A DNA stretch of 64,000 nt from Mycobacterium intracellulare ATCC 13950. GTDB lineage: Bacteria; Actinomycetota; Actinomycetes; Mycobacteriales; Mycobacteriaceae. Below the pieces are notes generated by a model. It was given only the letters and a program-made list of their open reading frames with translations. It ran no database searches and was not told where the DNA came from. Shown piece by piece: positions 25,389-35,245 of this stretch (its first letter is position 1; each line of letters begins with the position of its first letter). The DNA lies in assembly GCF_000277125.1 (NCBI RefSeq), contig NC_016946.1:3224001-3288000 (forward strand). Reading direction: 5' to 3'. The position numbers and the translations under genes were made by a program.

Positions 25389-27293
25389 TCAGCAGGTCCT
25401 GGCCAGCTCCGCGATGGCGTTGACGCGCCGGACCGCGGTGGCGATCTCGTCGGCGAACTCACGCCGGCGTCGTGCGATGTCCGGCCCGTCGACGCCGTCG
25501 ACCAACTCGCGATGCCGGGCCAGTCGCAGCGCCGTCTTGAACAACTCCATCGACCGCGACTCGGCGCTGGCGATCCTGCGCTGCAACTCCCATTGCTTGC
25601 CCACCTCGAGGCACTCGGCGAGAAACGCGTCCTCGTCGAACGATTCGTCGTCGTAGGCGGCGAGCCGGTCGGCCACGATGTGGTAGGCGTCGAGGAACGG
25701 GCGCAGCACGAGGTGCGCCAGCAGCACGTCGGCCTTCTCCAGCAGGCCGCGTACGTCGGCCGCGTGGGCGGCCTTGCGGGTGTCGTCCACCCGTCCGATC
25801 AGGCGCACCTCGTCGGTGAGCTCCTTCTCGAACTGCGCGCGCGCCGAGAACAGGAACTCGAACTTCAGCAACTCGCGCAGGCGCAGCGCCTCATCGCGCA
25901 CGGCCGTCGGCTGGACCAGGCCCTCGACCGAGGCCTCGGCGTCTTCGACGGCGGCCAGCAGCGCCGTCTCGGCGATCGCGCGGTCGACCACGATGTGAAT
26001 GGCGGCGTTGCGGTAGAACGCGGCGACCAGGTGCTGCTCCGCCCCGATGCCCCAGACCGGTTCGGTGCCGGCGTCATACACGCTCACGACGCCGGAGGCG
26101 ACCAGCTGGTGCAGGGTCCAGCGGATGGTGGAGCGATTCGTCAGGTCGGCGGCGCCGGCCACCGTCCAGTTGCGCGCCGCGATGTAGCTCGCCAGCGGCC
26201 GCACGGTGGCCAGCACCTCGCTGATCGACAGCGAGCGGTCGGCGCCCAGCAGCGCGAGGCTCACCACCGCGGTCGGGGTGACGGGGGTGGCGCGGTTGAT
26301 CCGGTGCTCGACGTCCAGCGCGATGCGTTCGATCTCGGTGCTGGCGCCGGACTCTGATGTTTTTTGCAAGGCGCGCAGCTCCTCGAGGCGCTTGCGCAGC
26401 GGCAGCGGTTCACCGAAGTCGAGGTAGGCGCGGCCCAGCCGCTCACCCTGCTGGCGCGCCAGCCGGATCAGGAAGCGGAAGTCTTCCGGCCGCTTCGTCG
26501 CGCCGTAGGCCTCGGTGGTCATGGCCTCCACCTCGTGCAGCTGGTCGTACACGATCGAGGTCGGCACCAAATACACTTCGGGGCCGTCGATTTCGTCGAC
26601 CGCGTCGGCGATGTACCGCAAGATCCCGAACACCGGGGGCCGCAGTTTGCCCGTCCTGGTTCGGCCGCCTTCGATGGACCACGTCATGTTGGCGTGGTCT
26701 TGCACCAGCTGCGCGGCGTACGCCCGCAAGACGAAGCGGTAGACGGGAATGTCTTTCGTCTGACGCCGGATGAAGATCGTCCCGGTTCGCTTGGCCCAGG
26801 CTCCCATCGGGAAGAAGTTCAGGTTGGCGCCGCCGAACGTGAGCGCCGGCGAGAGCCGGTTGGCCTGGATCACCTCGGGCAGCAGCAGCCCGTCCAGATA
26901 CGAGCGATGCGAAAAGGCAAACGCCAGAGTGGCTTTGCGATCCAGCCTGCGCAGCTGGGCGATCTGGTCCTCGTCGACCAGCACGTCGTATGCCCGCATC
27001 AGCCAGCAACTGAAGCTGCGCCAGGCCCGCACCGCCCGCTCGTCCAGCGAGGGCGCCATCTCCCGCAGGTAGGACGCGGCCTCGGCGCGCACGGCGGAAG
27101 GGTCGCGGCCGAGGTCGTCGGCCAGCTTGCTCAGCCGCTCGTCATACCATGGCGCGCGCAGCAATCGGGCGACCTCGGCCGGGTCGGTCGCCAGGGGCGT
27201 CGTCGACTCCTCGATGAGGCCGGTGCGCTGCAACAGCTTTCGCGCTCCGACGCGACCGATCTCACGGGCGGTGCCCGCCGGCCCGCCGATCAT
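25389..27293 (-). CDS. plsB1: Glycerol-3-phosphate 1-O-acyltransferase
   Basis: 634 residues. Makes lysophosphatidic acid at the membrane, the first step of phospholipid and triacylglycerol synthesis. The HX4D motif is FSHRSYLDGLLLPE, followed by GAWAKRTGTIFIRR, SIEGGRTRTGKLRPP and VYLVPTSIVYD. These are blocks I-IV of the family in order. The start is ATG 27293, overlapping the fadD11 stop as ATGA, so the two are translationally coupled. An acyl-CoA ligase feeding an acyltransferase is a sensible pair. The frame remains open further upstream inside fadD11, but that is a shadow. Confidence 0.93.
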   Translation of the reverse strand: MIGGPAGTAREIGRVGARKLLQRTGLIEESTTPLATDPAEVARLLRAPWYDERLSKLADDLGRDPSAVRAEAASYLREMAPSLDERAVRAWRSFSCWLMRAYDVLVDEDQIAQLRRLDRKATLAFAFSHRSYLDGLLLPEVIQANRLSPALTFGGANLNFFPMGAWAKRTGTIFIRRQTKDIPVYRFVLRAYAAQLVQDHANMTWSIEGGRTRTGKLRPPVFGILRYIADAVDEIDGPEVYLVPTSIVYDQLHEVEAMTTEAYGATKRPEDFRFLIRLARQQGERLGRAYLDFGEPLPLRKRLEELRALQKTSESGASTEIERIALDVEHRINRATPVTPTAVVSLALLGADRSLSISEVLATVRPLASYIAARNWTVAGAADLTNRSTIRWTLHQLVASGVVSVYDAGTEPVWGIGAEQHLVAAFYRNAAIHIVVDRAIAETALLAAVEDAEASVEGLVQPTAVRDEALRLRELLKFEFLFSARAQFEKELTDEVRLIGRVDDTRKAAHAADVRGLLEKADVLLAHLVLRPFLDAYHIVADRLAAYDDESFDEDAFLAECLEVGKQWELQRRIASAESRSMELFKTALRLARHRELVDGVDGPDIARRRREFADEIATAVRRVNAIAELARTC

Positions 27294-29116
27294 GCCGGCT
27301 GCACCGTTGCGGCGCCGGAGGGCTCGTACACCTCGGGCGGCGGGTCGAGCGCGTAGAGCTCTTCGATTTCCTCGGCGTACTTGGCCATGATCGGCTTGCG
27401 CTTGAGTTTCATCGTCAGCGTGATCTCGTCGCCGCCGGGCTCCCACAGCGTCGGCAGGATGCGGAAGCGTTTGATCTGTTCCACCCGCGAGAGTTTCGCG
27501 TTGCCGGCGGCCACCCTGGCGGCGATCTGGGCGACGACCTCCGGGTCGGCCGCCAGCGCGGCGGGCGACGCGTCGGACAGCCCGCGTTGGGCGGCATAGG
27601 GGCCGACCGAGTCGGCGTCGAAAACCATGAGCGCGGTGTTGTAGGGCCGTCCGTCGCCGATGGTGATCATCACCCCGACCATCGGGCACGCGGCCAGGAT
27701 GGAGTTCTCAATGTTGGCCGGCGACATGTTCTTTCCGGCCGCATTGATGATCAGCTCCTTCTTCCGGTCAACCACCCGCAGGTAGCCCTGCGCGTCGGCC
27801 TCGAGGATGTCGCCGGTGTGCAGCCACCCGTCGGCGTCGATCGCCTCGGCCGTCTTCTCCGGCTCCTTGCGGTAGCCCCTCATCACCAGCGGGCCGCGCA
27901 CCAGAAACTCGCCGTCGTCGGCGATCTTGCCCTCGAGCCCGGGGAGCAGCTTGCCGACGGAGCCCAGGCGCGCCTCGCGGGGGTGGCTGACGGTGGCGAC
28001 GCAGCTCAGCTCCGACATCCCCCAGACCTCGGCGATCGGAATGCCGATGCCGGCGAAGAAGGCCAGCGTCTCCTTGGGGATGGGCGCTGCCCCGGAGACC
28101 GCCCAGCGCAGGTCGCCGAAGCCGAGGCGCTCGCGCAGCTTCGACAGCACCAGCTCGTCGGCCGTGGCCCATTCGGCGGCCAGGTCATCCGGCATCGGCT
28201 CTGAGGCCACCAGTGCGGCGGCGCGCTTGGCGGCCACCGACATCGCCCACTGCAACGCCTGCCGGGTGGCCTCGTCTGCCTCGTTGGCGATCGCGAATTC
28301 GATTCCCGCCTTGAGCTTTTCCCAGACCCGGGGCACCGCTCCCCACACGGTGGGCCGCGCGTCGGGCAGCGCGGCGGCGATGGCGCGTGGGTCGGAGACC
28401 ACCGTCACCTGGGCGCCGAACACCTCCAGGCTGTACAGGCCCATCACCCGGTCCGCGATGTGCGCCGTGGGCAGAAACGACGTGACGCGGTCGGCGTACC
28501 GGCTGGGCAGCACGGCGTCGAAGGCATACATCTCGAAAAGCAGGTTGGCGTGGGTCATCTCCACGCCCTTGGGGTTTCCGGTGGTCCCGGAGGTGTAGAT
28601 GAGCGTGGCGACGTCGCCGGGTTGCACTGCCCGCCAGGTGGATTCGAAGTCGAAATCCTCCTGCGCGGCGGCATACAGGTCATCCACGGAGAGGGTGCCG
28701 GGCGGCGAGCCGTCGATGCAGACGATGTGCTCGATGGGTGCGCCGCTGGCGCGGATGCGGTCCACGTACTGCGCCTCGCAGATGGCGACCTTGGTGCCGG
28801 CGTTGTCGAACAGATACGTCAGCTGCTCGGCCGGCAGCGTGCTGTACACGGAAAACGATGTGGCGCCGAGGTGTTGGGCGCCGATTTCGAAGGGGTAGAA
28901 CTCGATCCGGTTGGCCATCATCAGCGACACCGTGTCGCCCCGCCGTACCCCCAGGCCCGCCAGCCCGGCGGCGACCTTGCGCACCTGGGTCGCGAGCTCT
29001 CGCCACGTCAACGTCTGAGTGTCGCCGGGCGTGCGGAGCGCGACGGCATTCGGGTCGATCGCGGCGGTGCGCTGGAACGCCTCGCACAGGGTGGCCGGAT
29101 GCTCGGCAGTCGTCAT
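27290..29116 (-). CDS. fadD11: Long-chain fatty-acyl-CoA/AMP ligase FadD11-like
   Basis: 608 residues of the ANL adenylating superfamily. Activates fatty acids with ATP and CoA. Core motifs: [17 protein letters not shown] (A3), WGMSELSCVATV (A5), DGWLHTGDILE (A7), VVDRKKELIINAAGKNMSP (A8), with a C-terminal lysine in MKLKRKPI. From memory, H37Rv carries this gene in two pieces (fadD11.1 and fadD11); here it is continuous. The start is ATG 29116, preceded by TACGCT six bases upstream, so it is likely leaderless. Confidence 0.92.
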   Translation of the reverse strand: MTTAEHPATLCEAFQRTAAIDPNAVALRTPGDTQTLTWRELATQVRKVAAGLAGLGVRRGDTVSLMMANRIEFYPFEIGAQHLGATSFSVYSTLPAEQLTYLFDNAGTKVAICEAQYVDRIRASGAPIEHIVCIDGSPPGTLSVDDLYAAAQEDFDFESTWRAVQPGDVATLIYTSGTTGNPKGVEMTHANLLFEMYAFDAVLPSRYADRVTSFLPTAHIADRVMGLYSLEVFGAQVTVVSDPRAIAAALPDARPTVWGAVPRVWEKLKAGIEFAIANEADEATRQALQWAMSVAAKRAAALVASEPMPDDLAAEWATADELVLSKLRERLGFGDLRWAVSGAAPIPKETLAFFAGIGIPIAEVWGMSELSCVATVSHPREARLGSVGKLLPGLEGKIADDGEFLVRGPLVMRGYRKEPEKTAEAIDADGWLHTGDILEADAQGYLRVVDRKKELIINAAGKNMSPANIENSILAACPMVGVMITIGDGRPYNTALMVFDADSVGPYAAQRGLSDASPAALAADPEVVAQIAARVAAGNAKLSRVEQIKRFRILPTLWEPGGDEITLTMKLKRKPIMAKYAEEIEELYALDPPPEVYEPSGAATVQPA

Positions 29117-29128
29117 TTCCGTAGCGTA
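29117..29128 (-). promoter_or_regulatory. -10 element for leaderless fadD11-plsB1 transcript
   Basis: TACGCT (29128-29123 on the minus strand), six bases, then ATG 29116. Confidence 0.5.
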
Positions 29129-29203
29129 CGTCGGTGGTCAGCGAGCACGGAATACATTGATCGAATTCTTCGGTGCGGCAACGACGCCGCTCGGGTCACC
29201 TAG

Positions 29204-29216
29204 TACGTTGGCGATT
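29204..29216 (+). promoter_or_regulatory. -10 element for the methyltransferase at 29217
   Basis: TACGTT (29204-29209), seven bases, then ATG 29217. No Shine-Dalgarno sequence. Confidence 0.5.
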
Positions 29217-30089
29217 ATGCGGTCCGAACCGGGATTTGACGTACACGATCTTTCCCCACTTGAGCAGACCGCGTTGCTGACCCAGTACGCGCGAGCGCTC
29301 GACAGCCGTTGGCCACGGCCCATCCTGGGCGACACGCTCGCCGACGAGACCGTCCGAAAAATCGACTACGACTTCGGCGCGCTCGGCATCCCCAGGAGCG
29401 TGGTGTGCCAGTCGGCCCTGCGGGCGAAGATGCTCGATGACCGGGTCCGGGGTTTCACCGCCGTCCACCCCGATGCGGTCGTGGTGGACCTCGGCGCGGG
29501 TTTGGACACGGGCCTGTTTCGAGTCGCCCCGCCCGCCACGGTGGACTGGTACAGCGTCGACCTGCCGGGTGTCATCGCGTTGCGCGACCGGCTGCTGCCG
29601 ACGAGCCGGCAAGCCCACTCGGTCGTCGCATCGGTGGCCGACGAGAGCTGGCCCCAGACCATCCCCAGCGATCGGCCGACCATGGTGATCGCGGACGGGC
29701 TGTTCGCGTTTTTGTCCGAGGCGGTGATCGTCGGCGTCTTCCGTCGCATCACCGAGCACTTCAAATCCGGGGAGCTGGCCTTCAACGACTACGGGCACAT
29801 CGGTTGGTTCAGCCGGCTTGCGGTCAGGCTGGCCCGACAGCAGATGTTCAGCCAGGTTGGTGCACAGTGGGGCTATCCGGGCTTCAAAGACGCGCGGGTG
29901 CCGCAGACGTGGAATCCGCGGTTGAGGTTGGTCGAAGAATCCAGCCTGGCGCACGCTCCTGAGGTCGAGTTGTTTCCGGGCTGGATTCGGTTGGCTACCA
30001 AGATGTCCGGAAAGTTCAAGGCGTCTGCCCGTAAAGCGCGGATACTCCGTTACCGGTTCGAGCCGGCTCAGGCCGGCGGTGCGGTGTGA
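29217..30089 (+). CDS. Class I SAM-dependent methyltransferase, leucine-carboxyl-methyltransferase (LCM/TcmP-like) family
   Basis: 290 residues. The SAM-binding loop is VVVDLGAGLDTGLFR, the acidic ribose-binding strand is WYSVDLPGVI, and VIADGLFAFLSE follows. This arrangement is typical of polyketide O-methyltransferase/PPM1-like proteins in mycobacteria. The substrate is unknown. I chose ATG 29217 over codons further upstream in the divergent fadD11 promoter because the -10 element sits just before it. The 3' end overlaps the convergent MerR gene by 22 bases. Confidence 0.82.
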   Translation: MRSEPGFDVHDLSPLEQTALLTQYARALDSRWPRPILGDTLADETVRKIDYDFGALGIPRSVVCQSALRAKMLDDRVRGFTAVHPDAVVVDLGAGLDTGLFRVAPPATVDWYSVDLPGVIALRDRLLPTSRQAHSVVASVADESWPQTIPSDRPTMVIADGLFAFLSEAVIVGVFRRITEHFKSGELAFNDYGHIGWFSRLAVRLARQQMFSQVGAQWGYPGFKDARVPQTWNPRLRLVEESSLAHAPEVELFPGWIRLATKMSGKFKASARKARILRYRFEPAQAGGAV

Positions 30090-30457
30090 ATGCCGCACGT
30101 ACAGGCGTCAATTGACGGACACGTGCAGCGCATCCCCCACTCGATGACCGCGCGGGCGCGGGCCAGCGATTCCAGCTGGGCGTCGATCTCGGCGAGTTTC
30201 GCCTCGGCGAGGGCGCGGCTGGCCGGCCGTCCGGGCGCGTCGTCGGCGAACAGCAGCTGGATCTCGTCGAGCGAGAACCCCGCGGACTTGCACAGCGCGA
30301 TCATCTCGAGCCGGGACAGAATCGAGTCGTCGTAGCGACGCTGGCCGCCTCGCCGCGTCGGCTCGGGCACCAGGCCGATCTGCTCGTAGTAGCGCAGCGT
30401 CGTCGCGGCGACCCCGGTTTGGCGGGATATCTCCCCGATGGTGCGGCCACCGGCCAT
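30068..30457 (-). CDS. MerR-family regulator with cysteine-rich C-terminus
   Basis: 129 residues. The N-terminal MerR winged helix is GEISRQTGVAATTLRYYEQIGL, then RRYDDSILSRLEMIALCKSAGFSL, and a dimerising coiled coil follows (about 80-110). The C-terminus is CTCPSIDACTCGIH, a CxC...CxC cluster that could hold a metal ion or an iron-sulfur cluster as in SoxR-like proteins. It is divergent from the PPOX gene with a perfect dyad between them, so self-regulation and control of that gene are inferred. The start is ATG 30457. Confidence 0.87.
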   Translation of the reverse strand: MAGGRTIGEISRQTGVAATTLRYYEQIGLVPEPTRRGGQRRYDDSILSRLEMIALCKSAGFSLDEIQLLFADDAPGRPASRALAEAKLAEIDAQLESLARARAVIEWGMRCTCPSIDACTCGIHTAPPA

Positions 30458-30480
30458 GGCGCCTCCCGACGATTCGATGC

Positions 30481-30511
30481 TTGACTTAGAGCCAACTCTA
30501 AGTCCTTGACT
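30481..30511 (+). promoter_or_regulatory. MerR-type operator/promoter between the MerR gene and the PPOX gene
   Basis: A perfect 8+4+8 dyad, ACTTAGAG-CCAA-CTCTAAGT, at 30484-30503. TTGACT at 30481-30486 is a -35 candidate overlapping the dyad, and TTGACT at 30506-30511 sits 19 bases later in the -10 position. A 19-base spacer spanned by a dyad is the hallmark of MerR-activated promoters. The PPOX ATG follows at 30518. Confidence 0.7.
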
Positions 30512-30517
30512 GTGGTT

Positions 30518-30979
30518 ATGGCTATCCCCTCACGCCCCTCACGAGCGGAACTGGACGGATCCCGCTACGCCCTGCTCCGGTCCTTTCGCCGCGACGGCAC
30601 CGCCGTCGACACCCCGATCTGGTTCGCGTTCGACGGCGACGGATTGGTGTTCCGAACGAAGGTGGGCCCGAAGACCCGGCGGCTGGCCGCGCGCGGCGAC
30701 GTCGAACTGGTGGCCTGCGATTACCGGGGCCGGGTGCGTCCGGGTGATCGGGCGCCGTGGGTGCCCGGCCGCGCCACGGTCCTGTCTGGCGCCGACGCCG
30801 AGCGGGCGAACCGCGTGCTGCACCGCCGTTATGGCTGGCAGTGGAACATCGTGCCGCTGCTCAAGGTGCCGGGCGTGACCAACGTGCACCGGGATCTGTG
30901 TCTGCGTGAGAAGGTGCGGCGCGCCCGTGACCGCGGGGTGTGGCCGGACAGCGTCATCGTGCGGGTGCAGCTCGCCTGA
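30518..30979 (+). CDS. PPOX-class F420-dependent oxidoreductase-like protein
   Basis: 153 residues. Split-barrel flavin/deazaflavin protein with YALLRSFRRDGTAVDTPIWF, FRTKVGPKTRRLAARGDVEL and ATVLSGADAERANRVLHRRY, a pattern common in mycobacterial F420 PPOX proteins. Redox chemistry on an unknown small molecule is expected. The start is ATG 30518; a TTG 12 bases upstream is in frame but lies in the promoter. It is probably the target of the divergent MerR regulator. Confidence 0.8.
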   Translation: MAIPSRPSRAELDGSRYALLRSFRRDGTAVDTPIWFAFDGDGLVFRTKVGPKTRRLAARGDVELVACDYRGRVRPGDRAPWVPGRATVLSGADAERANRVLHRRYGWQWNIVPLLKVPGVTNVHRDLCLREKVRRARDRGVWPDSVIVRVQLA

Positions 30980-31048
30980 GCGTTTGCGAGCGTGCGCCCA
31001 GCTTCACACTCGTCGGCGAGTGCGCGGCCCGCTGCACACTCGGCGCCG

Positions 31049-34000
31049 CTAGCCGCCCAGGCAGCCCGGGCCCAGCAGCTCCTTGAGGTCACCCATCAAC
31101 GCCGGCGACGGCGTCACCCGAAGCGAGGCATCGAGTTCCAGGGTTGTGATCCGGTCCCCACTGATCAGCCGCAGATGCACCTGCGAGGTCCCCGGGTGCC
31201 GGGCCAGCACCTGCTTGAGCGCGCTGACCTTGTCGATGGTGCACTGCCGCGTCGGCAGGCTGACGGCGATCGGCCGGTTCACCTGGGCGCTGGAAAAGTC
31301 CGGTACCACAAGTTCGTTGGCGATCAGGCTGATCCGGTCGTCGCGGATGGCCACCTTGGCGTTGATCAGCACGACGGTGTCATCGGCGATGTCGGCGCCA
31401 TAGGTGGAATACGCGTGCGGGAAGAACATCACCTCGATGCCACCGGTGAGGTCCTCCAATTGCGCTGACGCCCAAGGCATCCCGTTCTTGTTGACGCGCC
31501 GGTTGACCGACGCGAGGATGCCGCCGACGCGCACCTGGGTCTCGTTGGGCACGTCGCCGTCGAGGATGGCCGGGATCTGGGTGTCCACCTGCGCGGCGAG
31601 CAGGTGCGCCACCCCGTTGAGCGGATGCCCGGACACGTAGAGGCCCAGCATCTCCCGCTCCAGCGCGAGCTTGTGCTTGTCCTCCCACTCGTCGTCGGGC
31701 ACCTTGATGGTGAACACCGCTTCGGTGCACCCGTCGTCGCCGCCGAACAGGTCGAACTGGCCGATCGCCTCGGCCTTCTTGGTGCCCAGCACCGAATCGA
31801 CCGCGTCGGTGTGCACCAGGAACAAGCCCTTGCGGGCGTGACCGAGCGAGTCGAACGCGCCGGCCTTGATCAGCGACTCGGTGACCTTCTTGTTGCAGGC
31901 GGCGATGTCGATCTTGTTCAGGTAGTCCGAGAAGTCGGTGAACTTGCCCTTGCCGTTGCGGGTGCTGATCAGCGAACCCACCACGTTGGCGCCGACGTTG
32001 CGCACCGCACCCAGCCCGAAACGGATGTCCGTTCCGACCGAGGCGAAGTTCACCAGCGATTCGTTGACGTCGGGCGGCAACACAGTGATGCCCAGCTTGC
32101 GGCAGTCGGCCAGGTAGACGGCGGCCTTGTCCTTGTCGTCACCCACCGAGGTCAGCAGCCCGGCCATGTACTCGGCCGGATAGTTGGCCTTCAGGTAGGC
32201 GGTCCAGTACGAGACCAGGCCATAGCCGGCCGCGTGTGATTTGTTGAACGCGTACCCGGCGAACGGAAGGATGGTGTCCCACAACGCCTTCACCGCTTTT
32301 TCGGAGAAGCCGTTGGCGGTCATGCCCTCGTAGAAGCCCTTGTACTCGGCCTCGAGCACCTCGAGCTTTTTCTTGCCCATGGCCTTGCGCAGCGCGTCGG
32401 CCTTGCCCATCGTGTAGGAGGCGACCTTCTGGGCGATGAACATGATCTGCTCTTGGTAGACGATCAAACCGTAAGTCTCGGAGAGGATTTCGCGCAGCGG
32501 CTCCTCTAGCTCCGGGTGAATCGGCTTGATCGGCTGGCGGCCGTTCTTGCGGTCGGCGTAGTCGTTGTGGGCGTTCATGCCCATCGGGCCGGGGCGGTAC
32601 AGCGCCAGCACCGCGACGATGTCGTTGAACTCGGTGGGCTGCATGCGGCGCAGCAGGTCGCGCATCGGCCCGCCGTCGAGCTGGAACACGCCCAGGGTGT
32701 CGCCGCGGCCCAGCAGCTCGTAGGTGGGTCCGTCGTCCAGCGGGACGGATTCCAGGTCGAGGTCAATTCCCCTGTTGGCCTTGATGTTATCCAGGGCGTC
32801 GCCGATGATCGTCAGGTTGCGCAGGCCCAGGAAGTCCATCTTCAGCAGGCCGATGGCCTCACACGACGGGTAGTCCCAGCCGGTGATGATGGCGCCGTCC
32901 TGCGGCCGCTTCCACAGCGGAATGGCCTCGGTCAGCGGCTCGCTGCTCATGATCACCGCGCACGCGTGCACCCCGGCGTTGCGGATCAGGCCTTCCAGGC
33001 CGCGCGCGGTCTGGTAGATGGTGCGGACGTCGGGGTCGGTTTCGATCAGGCCGCGGACCTCGGCGGCCTCCTTGTACCGCTCGTGGGCGGGATCGGTGAT
33101 CCCCGACAGCGGGATGTCCTTGGCCATGATCGGCGGCGGCAGCGCCTTGGTGATCCGGTCGGCGATGGCGAAGCCGGGCTGGCCGTAGTGGATGCGTGCC
33201 GAGTCCTTCAGGGCCGCTTTGGTTTTGATGGTGCCGAAGGTGATGACCTGGGCGACGCGGTCGGAGCCCCACTTGTCGGCGGCGTAGCGCACCATTTCGC
33301 CCCGACGGCGGTCGTCGAAGTCGATGTCGATGTCGGGCGCGGACGGGCGTTCCGGGTTGAGGAACCGCTCGAACAGCAGGCCGTGCGGAATGGGATCGAT
33401 GTTGGTGATGCCCAGCGCGTAGGCCACCAGCGAGCCCGCCGCCGAACCGCGCCCCGGCCCCACCCGGATGTCGACCGACCGGGCGTAGTTGATCAGGTCG
33501 GCGACGATCAAAAAGTACGACGGGAAACCCTTGTCGCAGATGACCTTGATCTCGTACTCGGCCCGGTCGATGTAGTCCTGGCCGACGCCGGACGGGAAGC
33601 GGCGCGCCAGCCCCGCCATCACCTCGTGGTGTAGCCAGCTCGCCTGGTCGTGCCCCTCGGGCACCGGGAAGATCGGCATCCGGTCGCGCGGCGCCCAGAC
33701 CTCGTCGTAGGGCTGCACCCGCTCGGCGATCAACAGGGTGGAGTCGCAGGCGCCGGGGACCTCGTCGTCCCAGATGCGGCGCATCTCGGCGGCCGACTTC
33801 AGGTAGTAGCCGTCGCCGTCGAACTTGAACCGGTTGGGGTCCGAGAGCGTCTTGCCGGTCTGCACGCACAACAGCGCCTCGTGGTTGTGGGCGGCGTCGC
33901 GGGTGACGTAGTGGCAGTCGTTGGTGGCCAGCGGCGGAATGCCCAGCTTGCGGCCGATCTCGAGCAGCCCGTCGCGGACCCGCTGCTCGATGGACAGCCC

Positions 34001-34582
34001 GTGGTCCATCAGCTCGAGGAAGTAGTTGTCGGCGCCGAAGATCTCGCGCCACTTGGCCGCCGACTCCAGCGCCTCGCGGTCGTGACCCAGGCGCAGCCGG
34101 GTCTGCACCTCCCCCGAGGGGCAGCCCGTGGTGGCGATGATGCCCTCGGCGTGTTCGGCGATGATCTCGGCGTCCATCCGCGACCACTTGCCGAGCTGGC
34201 CCTCGAACGACGCCAACGAGGACAGCTTGAACAGGTTGCGCAGGCCGGTGGGCGTCTCGGCCACCATCGTCATGTGCGTGTAGGAGCCGCTGCCCGAGAC
34301 GTCGTCGGACTTCTGGCCGGGGTCACCCCACAGGATCCGCCGGGTGTCGAACCGCGACGCGGGCGCGATGTAGGCCTCGACGCCGATGATCGGCTTGATC
34401 CCGGCCTTGGTCGCCGCGTTGTAGAACTCGCTGGCGCCGAACATGTTTCCGTGGTCGGTCATCCCGACCGCGGGCATTTGCAGCCGGTCCACCTCGGCGA
34501 GCATCGGCGCGATCTTCGCGGCACCGTCCAACATCGAGTACTCGGTGTGGTTATGCAGGTGCACGAAGGACGAGTGGTTCAT
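31049..34582 (-). CDS. dnaE1: Replicative DNA polymerase III alpha subunit DnaE1
   Basis: 1,177 residues. Residues 1-270 are an intact PHP domain ([27 protein letters not shown]), which in mycobacteria is the proofreading exonuclease. The polymerase carboxylates are in [16 protein letters not shown]. The helix-hairpin-helix region is followed by a C-terminal OB fold ([18 protein letters not shown]). The length is normal. The start is ATG 34582, with TAGACT nine bases upstream and no Shine-Dalgarno sequence. It is convergent with the PPOX gene. Part of the conserved dnaE1-Rv1546 arrangement. Confidence 0.97.
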   Translation of the reverse strand: MNHSSFVHLHNHTEYSMLDGAAKIAPMLAEVDRLQMPAVGMTDHGNMFGASEFYNAATKAGIKPIIGVEAYIAPASRFDTRRILWGDPGQKSDDVSGSGSYTHMTMVAETPTGLRNLFKLSSLASFEGQLGKWSRMDAEIIAEHAEGIIATTGCPSGEVQTRLRLGHDREALESAAKWREIFGADNYFLELMDHGLSIEQRVRDGLLEIGRKLGIPPLATNDCHYVTRDAAHNHEALLCVQTGKTLSDPNRFKFDGDGYYLKSAAEMRRIWDDEVPGACDSTLLIAERVQPYDEVWAPRDRMPIFPVPEGHDQASWLHHEVMAGLARRFPSGVGQDYIDRAEYEIKVICDKGFPSYFLIVADLINYARSVDIRVGPGRGSAAGSLVAYALGITNIDPIPHGLLFERFLNPERPSAPDIDIDFDDRRRGEMVRYAADKWGSDRVAQVITFGTIKTKAALKDSARIHYGQPGFAIADRITKALPPPIMAKDIPLSGITDPAHERYKEAAEVRGLIETDPDVRTIYQTARGLEGLIRNAGVHACAVIMSSEPLTEAIPLWKRPQDGAIITGWDYPSCEAIGLLKMDFLGLRNLTIIGDALDNIKANRGIDLDLESVPLDDGPTYELLGRGDTLGVFQLDGGPMRDLLRRMQPTEFNDIVAVLALYRPGPMGMNAHNDYADRKNGRQPIKPIHPELEEPLREILSETYGLIVYQEQIMFIAQKVASYTMGKADALRKAMGKKKLEVLEAEYKGFYEGMTANGFSEKAVKALWDTILPFAGYAFNKSHAAGYGLVSYWTAYLKANYPAEYMAGLLTSVGDDKDKAAVYLADCRKLGITVLPPDVNESLVNFASVGTDIRFGLGAVRNVGANVVGSLISTRNGKGKFTDFSDYLNKIDIAACNKKVTESLIKAGAFDSLGHARKGLFLVHTDAVDSVLGTKKAEAIGQFDLFGGDDGCTEAVFTIKVPDDEWEDKHKLALEREMLGLYVSGHPLNGVAHLLAAQVDTQIPAILDGDVPNETQVRVGGILASVNRRVNKNGMPWASAQLEDLTGGIEVMFFPHAYSTYGADIADDTVVLINAKVAIRDDRISLIANELVVPDFSSAQVNRPIAVSLPTRQCTIDKVSALKQVLARHPGTSQVHLRLISGDRITTLELDASLRVTPSPALMGDLKELLGPGCLGG

Positions 34583-34655
34583 AGGGACGCCAGTCTATGA
34601 CCGCGGACCGACACGAGTTGGGCGTGTCGCCGCGTGTGTCACGGATGATTTCGGA

Positions 34656-34696
34656 GGCGACCCGCCGCGCCGGGCTTCGCCGCGCTTGCGATCGCC
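34656..34696 (-). repeat. Dispersed 3' stem-loop repeat, copy 3
   Basis: A 41-bp element seven bases past the TAA of the SRPBCC gene, on its strand. It begins GGCGATCGCAAGCGCGGCGA and ends GGGTCGCC; the outer ends pair. It is nearly identical to the copy at 38812-38850. Confidence 0.8.
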
Positions 34697-34703
34697 ACAG
34701 GGT

Positions 34704-35135
34704 TTATCCGTACAGCTCGACGAAGTTTTTCAACGACTTCTGCACGTCGCCTTTGACGGCGCGGGCCGCCGCCGCGCCCACCGGACCGAACAGCGGGCGC
34801 CCACCCAGTTCCAGGCGCAGGCCGAGCGTCGAGCCCTCGCCGGTGGGTCGCACGGTGAGTGAAACGGCGTATTTGGTGCCGCCCTTGCCCGAGCCCGCCA
34901 TCGCGACCTCGTGCGGCGGGTCCCACTTGGTCACCGTCCAGGTCACCCGGTTGCGGAAGCCCTTGGCGCGGGCCACGCCGACGACCTGGCTGCCTTCGCC
35001 GAGCTCGTCGGGCAGCTCGCTGCGCCAGCCCTCGTGCATGACCAGCCAGTCGCCCAGGTCCGACAGATCGGAGACCCGGTCCCACATCTGCTGGGGGCTC
35101 ATCGGTACGTCGGCGGTCATCTCCACGGCGGCCAC
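34704..35135 (-). CDS. SRPBCC (START-like) family protein, Rv1546-like
   Basis: 143 residues with the polyketide-cyclase/START-like fold: [20 protein letters not shown] at the front, [15 protein letters not shown] in the middle, and a long C-terminal helix ([15 protein letters not shown]). Relatives bind hydrophobic ligands in an internal pocket, but no catalytic residues can be assigned. The start is GTG 35135, preceded by TAAGCT six bases upstream, so it is likely leaderless. The position next to dnaE1 is conserved in M. tuberculosis. Confidence 0.85.
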   Translation of the reverse strand: MAAVEMTADVPMSPQQMWDRVSDLSDLGDWLVMHEGWRSELPDELGEGSQVVGVARAKGFRNRVTWTVTKWDPPHEVAMAGSGKGGTKYAVSLTVRPTGEGSTLGLRLELGGRPLFGPVGAAAARAVKGDVQKSLKNFVELYG

Positions 35136-35147
35136 CGACTGAGCTTA
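35136..35147 (-). promoter_or_regulatory. -10 element for the SRPBCC gene
   Basis: TAAGCT (35147-35142 on the minus strand), six bases, then GTG 35135. Confidence 0.5.
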
Positions 35148-35155
35148 GCCCGGCG

Positions 35156-35229
35156 TCACATCCGTCACTTGGGTCGCGGCTCACATCTTCACTCGGGTCG
35201 CGCCTCACATCCGTCAATTGGGTCGCGCC
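35156..35229 (+). repeat. Three tandem 24-25 bp units
   Basis: Units at 35156-35180, 35181-35204 and 35205-35229, each of the form TCACATC..TCA.T.GGGTCGCG. They lie just upstream of the SRPBCC promoter and 16 bases from the larger repeat element. No gene is present in 35148-35533. Confidence 0.75.
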
Positions 35230-35245
35230 GGGGAGGGATGTGGTC

